Shown here: positions 10,049 through 20,404 of the stretch, in pieces
Position numbering within the stretch: the stretch's first letter is position 1
Layout: every line of letters begins with the position of its first letter
Assembly (NCBI GenBank): GCA_946811185.2
Contig: OX328104.1
Span: 45,926,505-45,990,504 of the forward strand
DNA: 64,000 nucleotides
Source of the DNA: Hippopus hippopus
Lineage: Eukaryota > Mollusca > Bivalvia > Cardiida > Cardiidae
Reading direction: 5' to 3'
Translations under genes and position numbers: made by a program
The notes under the pieces: generated by a model
What the model was told of the DNA's origin: nothing
Databases searched by the model: none
What the model saw: the letters and a program-made list of their open reading frames with translations, nothing else

Positions 10049-11027
10049 TGGTGCTCATGCAAACGGTGTTTTAATGCATCTCCGTGATGCATTGTACGAA
10101 CCAAGTCATAATGTAAGTATGGATTCATAAAATCCGTTTTGTTAGCTCCAGTGGCCGAAGGCCAGCGGGCTTATGTCCTGGCCCGGTGTCCGTCGTGCGT
10201 CCGTGCGTGCGTCAGTCCGTGCGTGCGTCCGTCTGTTTACTTTTATTTTGAACATCTTCTTCTCTGAAACTACCCATCCAATTTTGACGAAACTTCACAG
10301 AAATGGTCCTCTTCAGAATTTCTTGAAAGAATTTGATTCCTTCAAAAACTCTGGTTGCCATAGCAACACAACTGAAAATTATAAATAGCCCAGGGCTACA
10401 AAATTTGGCATGCAGTTTTATCTTATCGACTTCTACCAAGTTTTTTTCAAATTACAGCCCTGGGGCTACCGAGTTTTTCATGTAGCTTTATCCAGTGGTC
10501 CTCTACCAAGGGGGCCCAAATTATAGCCCTGGGGTCAAAATTGGCCCCGCCCTGGGGGTCACAAGTTTTACAAGGGCTTACATTGGGAAAACTTTCAAAA
10601 TCTTCTCGTACCTAGCCATAAGGCCTAGGGCTGCCAAATTTTTCATGTAGTTTTATCTAGTGGGCCTCTACCAAGGGGGCCCAAATTATAGCCCTGGGAT
10701 CAAAATTGGCCCTGCCCCAGGGGTCACAAGTCTTACATGGGCTTATATAGTGAAAAGTTTAGAAATCTTCTTGTTACTTACCATAAGACCTAGGGCTACC
10801 AAATTTAGTCCTGTGTATGTCCTCAGGTTAAAAACCATTTGGCCAAGTATTGTAATGCTTGGCATGTAGGGTTTTTACGTATTAGCCAGTGGAGCGATAC
10901 AGGGCCATCATGGCCCTCTTGTTTATCAACCGACTAAACCATGAGATAGACTGGACATGCAGAAAATCGACCAATACCAAACGTTTTGGCAGCAGCATTA
11001 AATCCCCTTTTCACAAACCATGGCTTA
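10049..11027 (+). mobile_element. Pal-A copy split by an H1 element
   Basis: The left part (10049-10143) has TTAATGCATCTCCGTGATGC and GGATTCATAAAATCCG. The right part (10923-11027) resumes at ATCAACCGACTAAACCATGAG and ends CACAAACCATGGCTTA. The GC palindrome is deleted from the right part. Confidence 0.75.
10144..10922 (+). mobile_element. H1 Helentron-like element, complete
   Basis: Left end AGCTCCAGTGGCCGAAGGCC (from 10144), then a CCGT/GCGT tract at about 10190-10235. Inside are modules containing AGGGCTACCAAATTT with AGCCCTGGGG. The right end is GCCAGTGGAGC (10885-10895), the perfect hairpin GGGCCATCATGGCCC (10902-10916), then TCTTGTT. The insertion point in Pal-A lies in a run of T. Confidence 0.8.
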
Positions 11028-11147
11028 TTTATATTCGGCCACATAGAACGCACTTGCAAACGACAAATTAAACCTGGCTAAACAGAAGATCTACGCCTAT
11101 GAATTGTTGAAACGGATTACCCACAAAACTACTGTTTGTTAAATTTC

Positions 11148-11585
11148 CAACTATTTTTGAATGAAATTGGACATGTAAATAATTGCAATATTTAGTATTA
11201 GAATATGTAGGTATGTAATGTAAGGAATATTGCATTGTGGAATGTTTCCTGGTGCTTGTGTTTTCTTCTCGCTGTGTATTAACTCGTGCAGTATCAAGTT
11301 GTCCCACGTAGCTCGAAGCAACTGCAAGCACCAAGAAATTAAGTACATACGGAATATTATGTTGTAGTTAATTTCCAAATGCTTGTATTTGACTCGAGCA
11401 GGCGAGAAAATTTGATATCACGCGAAACCAAAGGTCGAGCGCAATGTCAAAGTTTTCTTACGAAGCGAGAAGTAAATACAAGCACCAGGAATGTTACTGC
11501 GACAAAATATTCCCTTTCTTTAAATATCTACAACTTTCATCGACAATATTTTGCTATCATTGACATTTTATTCGAAAATGGTAAT
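11148..11585. mobile_element. Foldback element with about 130-bp arms
   Basis: CTATTTTTGAATGAAAT (11148) pairs with ATTTTATTCGAAAATGG (11564-11580). Further in, GGAATATTGC, TTTCCTGGTGCTTGTG and CTTCTCGCT pair with AGCGAGAAG, TACAAGCACCAGGAA and AATATTCC at about 11464-11514. The centre holds two more diverged half-units (GCAAGCACCAAG; ATGCTTGTATTTGACTCG). The three ORFs here are shadows of the arms. Confidence 0.6.
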
Positions 11586-12717
11586 CAAAATGAAGCAAAT
11601 AATGGTGTAATAGACAGTAACTTCGTTTTTTTGTGAATGGCGGATGAATATTAAATCGTAAAATGTTGACCGATCAAATTAAAAATCAATACATACAAGC
11701 GTATATGTATATTCCGCACGTGTGTTACGTCATCATACCATATAAGAAACCGTATTTCGCAGTGTGTAGATACGGACTTTTTCGGAAAATGCAATTTATT
11801 CATTCAATAGTGAAAGAGTTAAATCATTGCATCCCACCCGTTACAATTTGAACCGAACGACACTGCGAAATAGATGTTAAAGACATGCATACATGTGAAT
11901 ATATGACAACAACAAAAATTGTTCGGGAGGAGCAACTTTTCCTTTTGTCACATTATTTTTGAAAGTGCTATCAGCTGCAAAGATGAGAAAAATGTATTAC
12001 GGGATTATGAGTCAACAATCCATAGATCAATGTCTATCATAAAAAGTCAGCCCTTACAATACAGTTTTCAGTTTCAATTAAGGATATTTACTTAATCCTA
12101 GACCAGATTGCAATCAGCTTTTCCGCCAGGGGGCGTTGTGGCTTTCGTCCTATTTCGGCCTTGAACTGGGACTTATCATGTGATCAGACAACTTGATATA
12201 ATTAGTCATTTATCTTGGATCTATACCGTCCGCTTATTAAGTAAAACCATGTTGGTCGAAAAATCTCTTTTTGAGTTCCCATTGATTGCATGCACAGCTT
12301 TGAAATGAGGTCAAGATTATATTATATTGGTGCTGAAAAAAAATAAATGGAAATAATCGTCACTTTTTTAACTATTATTACTGTAATGATTTGGTTAGTA
12401 TCTGTATTAACCTAAGTAAAACCAAAGCTCTGCTGCATTCAGCTTTTTTTTTTCATAGAAGAGAAAACGAAAGGAAATATTAAATTGTGAAACTGTAAAA
12501 CGTACGTCGTCATTTCAAATCGAAGTTACTGATATTGTCAAGGCTCAATATCTCAAAAGGCATTTTATATCGGTAATCAGTCTCCCAAAAGGGCATAAAA
12601 CTAAATTTTTGACACACTTTTTTGTGGGGGTGGAAAAAGGTGATACTTTTCAAGGAAACTACTGCAGAAAATGCCTCTGCTGGATTTCCAACCCACGACC
12701 CATAAAAGCGTAACTCA
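11586..12717. other. Mostly featureless stretch
   Basis: No repeat family is clear, apart from a possible Pal-B scrap TCTTGGATCTATACCGTCCG at 12212-12231 and a CTCF-like motif at 12123. No open frame has coding character. Confidence 0.45.
12123..12137 (+). promoter_or_regulatory. CTCF-like motif
   Basis: CCGCCAGGGGGCGTT is close to the animal CTCF core CCASYAGRKGGCRSY. A reverse-oriented match lies at 15919-15934. This is a motif match only. Confidence 0.35.
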
Positions 12718-12790
12718 GACTGTCCGTGTGTCTTTGTGTATGTCTGTCTGTCTTTGTGTCTGTCTTTGTTTCTTTGTGTCTGTCTGTCTG
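12718..12790. repeat. TGTC/TTTG simple repeat
   Basis: Words of TGTCTGTCTTTGTGTC repeat irregularly for about 70 bp. Confidence 0.85.
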
Positions 12791-12869
12791 TAAAGATACC
12801 CTTCATCAGACTTATTCAACTTATTCAAACTGTTAGTATTTTCGCAGGGAAGAAAGATAATGGGATTAG

Positions 12870-12990
12870 TTTTTTAAAAAGTTAAAATCATTGTGGGAAA
12901 AGGAGAAAATGCTGGTTACCAGCATTTGCTCCTTCTCTTACGATGTTTTCAAAGGCCTTTCCTTCATAAGGGTCGTAAACACTCAGGATT
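12870..12990 (+). mobile_element. Pal-F right half
   Basis: ATTGTGGGAAAAGGAGAAAA opens a well-kept hairpin (TGCTGGTTACCAGCA at its tip), followed by GATGTTTTCAAAGGCC and AGGGTCGTAAAC. No TTAA is seen at the ends. Confidence 0.6.
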
Positions 12991-13235
12991 AAAAGGGGTC
13001 AAATTCTTGGTCAATGACGCCGTATGTTGTAATTCTGAGATTTTATTAATGAGATCAGTGTGACATTGTGACGTGTCGTTAAGCTTTTAATAACAACCCA
13101 TTTCAGTCATTAAAGGAACCTGCTGGGCTCCTGAAAGCCCCTCCCAGAATGAGGTAATCATTCACAGACTATTTCCGTTAGAAACTTCCCAACATAACCA
13201 ATAAAATCTATTCTTGGCATATTATCACTGTAACT

Positions 13236-13489
13236 GAACCATGTTCTAGCAAAAGGGGGCTTCTCCATGATGCATTATACCATGCAACTCATCACGTAAT
13301 TTTGGACCTATTACATCCATTTTCTTTGGCAAATGAGTAAACCGTGAAGTAGAATGGTCCTTGGACATTCAGAAAATGGACCAAAAGCGAAAAGTTTCGG
13401 CCCAGGTCAGCCTGCGCGGACTGCGCAGGCTGACCCGGGTCGATACTTTTTGCAGATGCATTAAGCCCCCTTTTCACTGAGCGTGGCTC
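13236..13489 (+). mobile_element. Pal-A MITE, full length
   Basis: GAACCATGTTC to GCGTGGCTC. The GC palindrome AGCCTGCGCGGACTGCGCAG lies near 13410-13430. The left half lacks the usual TTAATGCATCTCC by a small deletion. Confidence 0.85.
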
Positions 13490-13649
13490 AATTTTTTTTC
13501 ATTACGAATCACTTTATTTCAGCTCGTAGCTATTTCAGCAGTTACTTCTTTGCCGACAATATTTCTGTTACTGCGGCGTCTGCATAGAAAGAACGAAAAT
13601 CACTTTGGCGTCAGAAAACCCTTTACCACGCAATCTCCGGTCTGAATGA

Positions 13650-13806
13650 TCCTGATGTGAGAAAGCAGCCAGTGGCTTGGAACGAAAATCGAGCGAAGTA
13701 CTGGTTTAAAAAAAAAAAAAAAAAACTCCAGGAAAGCATGGATAGGTGCACTGGCCGCCGCGATATAACTGAAATAATGTTGACAACGGCGTTTAACACC
13801 ACACCA
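13650..13806 (+). mobile_element. SINE, 3' half
   Basis: GTGAGAAAGCAGCCAGTGGC, then an A18 run (13708-13725) inside the body, then GGATAGGTGCACTGGCCGCC and ATAACTGAAATAATG to GGCGTTTAACACC. No tRNA head is present. Confidence 0.7.
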
Positions 13807-13877
13807 TACAATCAATTAATCACTCAATAATCCTGAAGAAAAAAAAGAAAGAAAGAAAGGAAAAAAAAAAAACACTT

Positions 13878-14040
13878 GCAAACATTGTTCGAAATTCAGA
13901 TGCTAACCAGCATTCTCTCCGATTCCCAAAATGTTCTCAAGCCTTTCAAAGAAAGAAGAATTTCTTATCAATTGAGCCACATTTAATATGTCATCTGCAA
14001 GTACATCCAATCTGAAAGACTGTAATTGGTTCATCAGATT
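13878..14040 (-). mobile_element. Pal-F fragment
   Basis: The decayed hairpin (CAGATGCTAACCAGCATTCTC) is followed by CACATTTAATATGTCATCTGC, the family inner part. An A/GAAA-rich tract (13830-13872) lies just upstream. Confidence 0.5.
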
Positions 14041-14179
14041 TTCGAAATGGAGAGAAAAACATAACATAACGTTGAGTGAAAATTCTCCTTTTGCCACAAT
14101 AATTTCTTAAACTTTTCCGGTACAAGAAGCAATAGGTCGCCTGCAGAATTTGATGTACCGATAAATAACAACATTAACC

Positions 14180-14375
14180 CTTGACCTGACGACAAGCATT
14201 TTAGACTCATCCATAATGAAAGCATTTAAAAAACAAGTTAAATGTGACTCAAATAATATGATTGAAAGTAGAAAACACCGTGGAGAAAGGAGAAAATTGC
14301 TGCTTACTAGCATTTTTTCCTTTTTCGAAAATGTTTCCAAAAGCTCTTTTCTTCGTGGATTGCGAAAACACGTGT
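14180..14375 (+). mobile_element. Pal-F copy, opposite orientation
   Basis: ATTTTAGACTCATCCATAATGAAAGC, AAATGTGACTCAAATAATATG, then GTAGAAAACACCGTGGAGAAAGG and a hairpin tip CTGCTTACTAGCA. It lies near-inverted to the preceding fragment. Confidence 0.55.
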
Positions 14376-14669
14376 TTGTTTCAGGTAAAAGCCCAATTGG
14401 TTCATCATAACCTTCGGCAGTTCGAGATAAAGCGTGAGGGGAACGCGACTTTAATTAGGCGTGTTAGATGCGTATTAGCCTCGAATTAACAATTCCTTTT
14501 CTTGTTTTCTTTCACTTGTGTTTTTCATTATATATAAAAAACAACGTAGGATTTTTATTTGCCTCTCTGTGTCGGATAGGTAGACTTCGGTCGATTTATA
14601 CAGGAGATAAGTGAAAAACAGGTAGTTTGTTGATGCGCTTCTTCATTACAAAAACAGAACGGAACGACA
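14376..14669. other. No recognisable feature
   Basis: Nothing beyond short AT runs such as ATTATATATAAAAAAC. Confidence 0.4.
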
Positions 14670-15183
14670 AGCTGCGCTCCGGCAAAAGGGGCTTCAATGA
14701 ATTTTCGTGATGCATGATACCAAGCAAGTCATCACATAATTATGGATCCATAAAAAATCCATTTGAGCCATGCTCTGTGAAAAGGGGGCCTTAATGCATC
14801 TGCGAAAAGTATCGACCCAGGTCAGCCTGCGCAGTCCGCGCAGGCTGACCTGGGTCGAAACGTTTCGCTATTGGCAAATTTTCTGTTTGTCCAAGGACCA
14901 GTTTACCTCAGGATTAAGTCGGATGTTGAAAAAGGTGGCTATTATTGATCCATAATTACATACATGTATATGTGGTGGTTTACTTGGTACCATGATCACG
15001 GAGAAGCATTAAGCCCCTTTTTCACAGAGCATGTCTCATTTTGTTCAACAACTGACAGAATCATCAGATAAACTGGTCATTGGACATGCAAGGAATTGAC
15101 CAAATGCAAAAAGTATTGACCCAGGTCAGCCTGCGCGATACTTTTTGCAGATGCGTGAAGCTCCCTTTTCATATAGCATGGCT
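14670..15183 (+). mobile_element. Outer Pal-A copy split by another Pal-A
   Basis: The left piece 14670-14764 ends GGATCCATAAAAAATCCATTT. The right piece from 15038 continues ATTTTGTTCAACAACTGAC and ends GCATGGCTC at 15183. Removing the insert and one ATTT restores the family sequence across the join. Confidence 0.85.
14765..15037 (-). mobile_element. Inner Pal-A copy with ATTT target duplication
   Basis: GAGCCATGCTCTGTGAAAAG to TTTTTCACAGAGCATGTCTC, in the opposite orientation to its host. ATTT stands immediately outside both ends (14761-14764, 15038-15041). The GC palindrome AGCCTGCGCAGTCCGCGCAG is intact. Confidence 0.9.
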
Positions 15184-15255
15184 CAAAGACTAGACAAATT
15201 GTACAATGGTCAAAATAATGTGATGTACGTGCTCGTATACAACGTATTTTTCAAG

Positions 15256-15371
15256 ATCTCCGAGTCTCTGTCTGTGTGTATGTCTATGTGTCTGTTTATG
15301 TAACAAGTACTGTCCGTCGGCCTGCGGCCCCCCCCCCCCCCCCGTCTCTCTCTCTCACTCTCTCTCTCCTT
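15256..15371. repeat. Mixed simple repeats
   Basis: A TGTCTGTG-type tract, a C16 run (15328-15343) and a CT-rich tract (15345-15370). Confidence 0.85.
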
Positions 15372-16084
15372 TCCAACCATTTGATCTTTTCCTTATTATC
15401 AGACAGACAGACGCACGCAGACTTTGTTTATGTCATATAATTTTAATCTTATTCACTTTGTACCAGGCGTTTAACTATTGTCTTGTTCTGTTTTGTTTTG
15501 ATTATCAAATTTGACTCGATTGATGAGTTCAAACCTTATTACAAGTTATATACTTTTAAACCTGATACTGTTGATTGATATGGGTTCAGAGTAGTATTCT
15601 TAATGTGCGATACTTTAAACAGAGACATTACCTCGCCTGATTGGTCGCCATTTATAAGATAAAATAATGAATTGAATTCATAGGAAAATGGGACATTTTT
15701 CAAACCTCTGCATTCGTCGCTCTTATTTGAATTTATGGAAGTGCAACAATAGATTCAGCTAAAGTTTCTTTTTTGTTCTGTAATAATGATAACAAAAAAC
15801 AATATTTTCACACGGCTTTTACATTTTTAGCGACACATTTCCGCGCCATTAAAATATTAACAAAGGCACGCCTGCGCTCTGCCTCGTTTTATGTGCAATA
15901 TTGTGCCATCTGGCGGTGAAGCGCCCCCTCGGTGTCTGTATCCCGACCTGGCGCTCAAAATGGGTTTTCGAAATTTGATTAATCTGTGTAAATCAAAAAT
16001 CTGTGATAGAAGAACAATTATTTAAGAGGAAGGAATAGAATTACAACCTGTCGTTAGCACGAGTGGATCCAGCCCTTTACCCTT
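15372..16084. other. Mostly featureless stretch
   Basis: No family member is recognised. A CTCF-like motif lies at 15919-15934 within a locally GC-rich patch. Confidence 0.4.
15919..15934 (-). promoter_or_regulatory. CTCF-like motif, reverse orientation
   Basis: AAGCGCCCCCTCGGTG reads CACCGAGGGGGCGCTT on the minus strand, near the CTCF core. With 12123-12137 it would form a convergent pair 3.8 kb apart. Confidence 0.35.
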
Positions 16085-16222
16085 CAAACGTTCAAAAGCA
16101 GCCTGTGGCTTGGAAAGAATATTGTGCAGAGTACTGGTATAAGAAACTCCAGGAAAGCAGGGATAGGTGCACTGACCGCCTCGTTATAACTGAAATAATG
16201 TTAAAAAATAGCTTAAACACCA
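16085..16222 (+). mobile_element. SINE, 3' half
   Basis: GCAGCCTGTGGCTTGGAAAG, GATAGGTGCACTGACCGCC and ATAACTGAAATAATG, ending TTAAACACCA. Pal-C is inserted at the TA that ends it. Confidence 0.7.
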
Positions 16223-16224
16223 TA

Positions 16225-16490
16225 TGGCCTGCAACACGTGGAAAGGGGAATTCGGACATTTGCGTAAAGTGTAGTCTCGGATCAGCCTGCGGAGTCCGCG
16301 CAGTCCGCGCAGGCTAATCCGAAACGACACTTTCCGTTTTTATGAAACTTCTGTTTTGCGCTACTGTAGGACAAAATCTAATGTAGTCGTAAATCGCCGT
16401 CTCGGATTAGCCTGCGCGGAGTGCGCACGCTGATCCGAGACGACAGTTTACGCAAATGTCCGAATGCCCTTTTTTGCGTGTTGCAGGCCA
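16225..16490. mobile_element. Pal-C MITE, full length, TA-flanked
   Basis: Ends TGGCCTGCAACACGTGGAAA and TTTGCGTGTTGCAGGCCA pair over about 65 bp and lead into two GC palindromes (one near 16275-16310, one near 16410-16425). TA lies on both sides. The left palindrome has a short duplication (GTCCGCGCAGTCCGCGCAG). Confidence 0.85.
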
Positions 16491-16512
16491 TATACAGTCA
16501 ATCAATAGAATG

Positions 16513-16688
16513 CTGTGCTCTTTACAAAACAAGACCGTGGACTTGTCCAAATTCAAGGCATTCGCAGACGACAATTTAGATGTGGCACAGAATTTCAAAT
16601 AATGGAATTTGTTTTTGATAGGGAAGAAAATATAGCGGGAAAATGAGAAAAATGCTGGTTACTAGTATTTTCTGCTTTTCCCACTGAG
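16513..16688 (+). mobile_element. Pal-F copy, right end lost
   Basis: CTCTTTACAAAACAAG, GGACTTGTCCAAATTCAAGG, CATTCGCAGACGACAATTTA and the hairpin with a tip TGCTGGTTACTAGTA. It is truncated at a SINE fragment. Confidence 0.65.
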
Positions 16689-16690
16689 TT

Positions 16691-16885
16691 TCCCATACAC
16701 TGGCCATCCATGCTTTCCTGAAGTTTCTTTTACCAGTGCTTCGCACAATATTCGAGCCACCGTTTTTTCTCCCCCCCCCCCACATCGTCGAAACAATTAT
16801 GAGCGATGGATGAGGAATGAACCGTGTCGCAACGACTATCATCAACCCTCGGAGAGAATTGGTCGAGCTTGGGATTCGAATCATA
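16691..16885 (-). mobile_element. SINE fragment
   Basis: Minus-strand reading has GGATGGCCAGTG, then a C11 interruption (as plus strand), CTCATCCATCGCTC and a B-box-like GATTCGAATCCC at its head side. Confidence 0.6.
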
Positions 16886-16953
16886 TCTAAATTAATTCAG
16901 ACTATAGCTGACAAGCCACCGGTACAGAAGAAAGACATATATGAGGAAGAAAA

Positions 16954-17101
16954 TCAGACAGACAGACAACCGGGCAGGTTGGCAGACAAACAGATAAAGA
17001 AAGACAGACAGACAGGCAGACACACAGGCAGACAGACACACAGACAGACAGACAGACCGACACAACGACTGACAGACAGAGCAGTGAGAGAGAGAGAGAG
17101 T
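16954..17101. repeat. CAGA/CAGG tetranucleotide repeat plus GA tract
   Basis: About 130 bp of GACAGACAGGCAGACACACAG-like words, then GAGAGAGAGAG. Overlapping ORFs on both strands here are repeat artefacts. Confidence 0.9.
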
Positions 17102-17376
17102 TACTTATAAAAAAAAAATCCGAAGAGATTAAGAATATCCCCATACATACATAATAAAAGACAAATCCTTGCACACACTTCTGAAACCTCCTTGGAATTA
17201 TTGACAATCATATTTATATATAAACTGATCATAAACTGAGGGAAGAGTTAAACATGAACTCGCCATGTCCCAGTGGAATTGTTTTAATGGAACAAAATGA
17301 GACAAGCTGATGTTAATCGATGTTCTGTTTTCTTTTGCGTTTCTTTTGAGCTCTTTACCCAGTGCGGGAAAAATTG

Positions 17377-17575
17377 ACCATTTACTAAACAATCTCATTT
17401 TAAATGGACTTCAAAAGGATAAAGCTTTTGAAAACATTGTGGGAAAAGGAGAAAATGCTGGTAACTAGCATTTTCTCCTTTTCCCCACAATGTTTTCTAC
17501 CCTTTAACTGACCACTGCCATTATTTGACCCACAATAGGTTTGTCATCTGGAAATGCTTAATATTGTGGTCTAGA
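17377..17575 (-). mobile_element. Pal-F copy
   Basis: CCATTTACTAAACAATCTC end, GCTTTTGAAAACATTGTGGG, a perfect hairpin with tip TGCTGGTAACTAGCA, then TTTGTCATCTGGAAATGC. Confidence 0.7.
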
Positions 17576-17577
17576 GG

Positions 17578-17735
17578 TGCTAAGGACACGTTACAGTAAA
17601 TTTGCTGACAATGTGGATTATGATCAGATGGCAAAGAACGTACAGACTGGTCTAGGGTCTACTCTGTCAGAATATTTTGAGAGATACTTTGTGTAATACA
17701 AATTCGAAAACGAAAGATACAATGTACTTTGCTTG
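17578..17735 (+). mobile_element. Pal-B copy, decayed
   Basis: GCTAAG, GCTGACAATGTGGAT, a decayed palindrome (GATCAGATGGCAAAGAACG / CAGACTGGTC), then CTCTGTCAGAATATTTTGAG. Order and spacing match Pal-B. Confidence 0.5.
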
Positions 17736-17837
17736 TTAACTCACTTCAGCGCCCGTAATATAACCTCGACTTCTATCCACGGCATAAAATACAGTTTACT
17801 GAAAGTCATAGAGATAATTGCTTATGTTAAAGGCTTG

Positions 17838-17950
17838 ACTAAACAGGCGGATAATATAGATCCAAGATCAGACTGCACGTTTTGTGCAGTCTGATCTTGA
17901 TCTATGCGGTCCGCAAAGGCCCCCGTTTTCGCTTATTGCGCTGAACGTTT
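17838..17950. mobile_element. Pal-B subfamily 2
   Basis: TCCAAGATCAGACTGCACG with partner GTGCAGTCTGATCTTG, followed by GGTCCGCAAAGGCCCCCG. The GTCYGCAAAGGCC flank recurs at 23150-23275, marking a subfamily with its own flanks. Confidence 0.6.
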
Positions 17951-18383
17951 ATGACTCTGGAGTGGTTTTCGTGTATCTAACCGTTTCTATAGAATGCGAA
18001 GGATTACGATTGTAATGATACAGTCTGTTTGACTGGTTATAGAAATTTTACATTGTCTACAAATACATAAACATCGTTTCTTGAGGACCAGTCTACGATG
18101 GCATATTTGATATTTTTCTTTTTTTTTTCACCCTTACGACAAGAGAGGCAATTTTAGTCGCTTTTATAGACAGTATAGATTACGGTCAGAGTATATAGGG
18201 CTAGTATTCTGATAATAATGGGTCTATATTGGTCCAGATTTCGAGAGTGATTCTGAAAAACTGGCTTTGAAGCTGTTATTTTAGGGTCCTGTATTACCAA
18301 ATTATTATATCCATTTTGCTTAATTGACGCAAATCAGATAACACAGCGGAACGCAGGTTGAAATTTAGCTCGGAAACAATAGT
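17951..18383. other. No clear feature
   Basis: A possible Pal-B scrap (ACAGTATAGATTACGGTCAG, 18168-18188) and otherwise AT-rich sequence. Confidence 0.4.
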
Positions 18384-18930
18384 CTGTATTCACCAACCAT
18401 TCTTAAGAATATTCTTTCTCATACTCGACAGTATTTTCTAAATTTGAAAGTTACACAACTTCTGATTGGCTTAACCGAATGGTTTTGCCAATCAGAAGTT
18501 GTGTTACTTTCTTTATCTATAATTAGGCTAAGAATATTCTTAAAGTAACAATAAAGGCCAAATGTAAACAAAGCGGGTGTTTAAATGCATTTGAATTTAT
18601 ATCATACCAATTAAAAGTATGGAAATTATTGTGAAGATCTGTCATTGTACGGTCGGTCCAAGTGTTAGTCGTTGACAGAGAAATTAATTTCAAAACTAGG
18701 TTAAAACCTGCAAGGTAGCTGTGTCTTTTGTTTACTTTTTGCCTGATTTTGAAATTCTTTTTTTCTGACAGCGACTAATATGGCCCGACCACACGATAAG
18801 AGACTGTCATCTTCACAATATTTTCCATACTTTTAAATGGTATGATTTAAATTTAGATGTATTATGACACCTGCTTTGATATTTTGGCCTTTACTTAGCC
18901 TAAAAGAATGGTTGGTGAATACGGGCCCTG
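18384..18930. mobile_element. Pal-D copy split by Pal-E
   Basis: The left part to about 18551 has CACCAACCATTCTTAAGAAT and the apex CTTCTGATTGGCTTAACCG. The right end AAGAATGGTTGGTGAATACG appears at 18904-18923, after the Pal-E insert. Confidence 0.75.
18552..18893 (+). mobile_element. Pal-E MITE, full length
   Basis: Ends AAAGGCCAAATGTAAACAAAG and GCTTTGATATTTTGGCCTTT are inverted, and AAATGCATTT-like words sit inside both. The centre has inverted arms GTTAGTCGTTGACAGAGAAA and TTTCTGACAGCGACTAAT. Confidence 0.75.
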
Positions 18931-19217
18931 AGTTGATAACTGTGCTTATATTTGCATCTTAGTTGCTTCAGACGAAATCAAAACGACCTGATTGGACAGG
19001 TGCAAAGTGCGAGTACCTTAAAAATTAGTTCCTTCTTGAAACTGAGAATGCCATGAATATATTTTTATCACAATTATATTTTTTTTAGTATTGCCACTGT
19101 CATTGTTGATCTGAGAACTGACAGATTTACCCCCGAAGCACCTGAAAGTTGGAATAATTTTGGTTTTGTCAAAGGCCAGAAAAATCACCATTTCATATAT
19201 TCTACCCTTTGACATAG

Positions 19218-19415
19218 AGTGACTCCATTCGCTTTTGCGTACATTACAGATCGAGATCAGACTGCATAGAGCGTTCAGTCTCAACTTTGATCTGCACTGT
19301 CCAATACAGTGAGATTTTTTCCAGAAGAAAAGAGATTTGCAAAATGCTATATCTGGGTTATTACTTTTGGCAAGAAATGTCAGTTCACTTTACTCGGCAG
19401 TTTGAATCCTTAAGT
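19218..19415 (+). mobile_element. Pal-B copy, decayed
   Basis: AGTGACTCCATTCGCTTTTGCG, then GATCGAGATCAGACTGCA, GATCTGCACTGTCC, GTGAGATTTTTTCC, TGGGTTATTACTTTTGGC and CTCGGCAGTTTGAATCC follow the Pal-B order. Both TTAA ends are gone. Confidence 0.6.
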
Positions 19416-19426
19416 GCTAAATAAAC

Positions 19427-19686
19427 GAACCATGCTCTAGAAAAAGGGATTTAATGCATATCTGTGATGCATTATCATGCAAGTCATCACATAATGATAA
19501 ATCTATGAAAAACCGGTTTTGTGTTACAACCGACCAAATCATGAGGTGCACTAGACCTCTAAAATGCAGAAAACTGAGAAACAGCAAAACAGTTTCGACT
19601 ATGGTCAGTTTGAGCGAAATGCGCAGGCTGACCTGAGTCGATACTTTTTGCAGATGCTTTAGACCGCCTTTTCACAGACCATGGCT
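19427..19686 (+). mobile_element. Pal-A MITE, full length
   Basis: GAACCATGCTC to CCATGGCTC. One arm of the GC palindrome has decayed (GTCAGTTTGAGCGAAATGCG), while the other is intact. Confidence 0.8.
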
Positions 19687-19777
19687 CAAATGAAACAGAC
19701 ATTCTGTGCCAATACTAAATATCTAGATATTACAGTTTCAAGGCTGGTTTTGTAAGAATATCAATATCTATCAAGAA

Positions 19778-19850
19778 AGTAGACAGTGTATAATGAGATC
19801 GGACTACACGTCATGTGCAGTCCGATCTTGCACTGCGATCTCCACGTGAT
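19778..19850. mobile_element. Pal-B core with compensated base pair
   Basis: GATCGGACTACACG on the left and GTGCAGTCCGATC on the right. The family pair A-T at the fifth position is G-C here on both arms. Confidence 0.6.
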
Positions 19851-20303
19851 TAATTATATCCGCAGTATAAGAGTTAAGGATAGGACAAAATGTTACCATC
19901 GTAGCCCGATCGTAGATTATTGTCTTTAAAAAAAAATCTCCGATAAATTATTTAGCACTGTCAAGTTTTTTAAGCCAATCTTTGTTAATTGCGAGTTCGA
20001 AAAAATACAACAGGTGCAATGCCTTTAGATTTACGGTGATTTGGCTGACATTTGGTCCCTCGTTAATTACACAATCACGTGACATAATGTCTTGGACTGA
20101 CATTGAAATAGACATGAAACAAGGAATGGCTTACTGCTTTCAGACAGGTCGAAATAAATCACACTACAGAGGAGATCTCTCAGTCGTTCTATCATGGTGC
20201 GACGACTTCGTATACAAACAAACAGAAAAGTCTTAATTTGCGTAATATGTGGTGGATTTTTTGTTTTGTTTTCTTTTTTGGTTGTTTGCTTGTCTGATTT
20301 GTC
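19851..20303. other. No recognisable feature
   Basis: An 84-codon open reading at 19982-20236 lacks any motif I know, and I do not treat it as a gene. Confidence 0.4.
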
Positions 20304-20380
20304 AATCGATTGGTCGGTCGGTCGGTCGTTTGCGTGGATGGTCGGTTGCTTAGTGAGCCTGTCGGTCGGTCTGTTGATTG
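20304..20380. repeat. GGTC tetranucleotide repeat
   Basis: TTGGTCGGTCGGTCGGTCG and later GTCGGTCGGTC within T-rich sequence. Confidence 0.85.
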
Positions 20381-20404
20381 TTGATTTTTTTTCTTAAGGT
20401 ATAT

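Noticed and set aside
11068..11636. Three adjacent ORFs that could look like a small gene
   Set aside because: They follow the arms of a foldback element; similar residues in opposite frames come from the inverted repeat.
16817..17207. Overlapping ORFs on both strands rich in Thr-Asp-Arg or Cys-Leu-Ser
   Set aside because: They read a CAGA/CAGG repeat; both strands open is typical of a short-period repeat.
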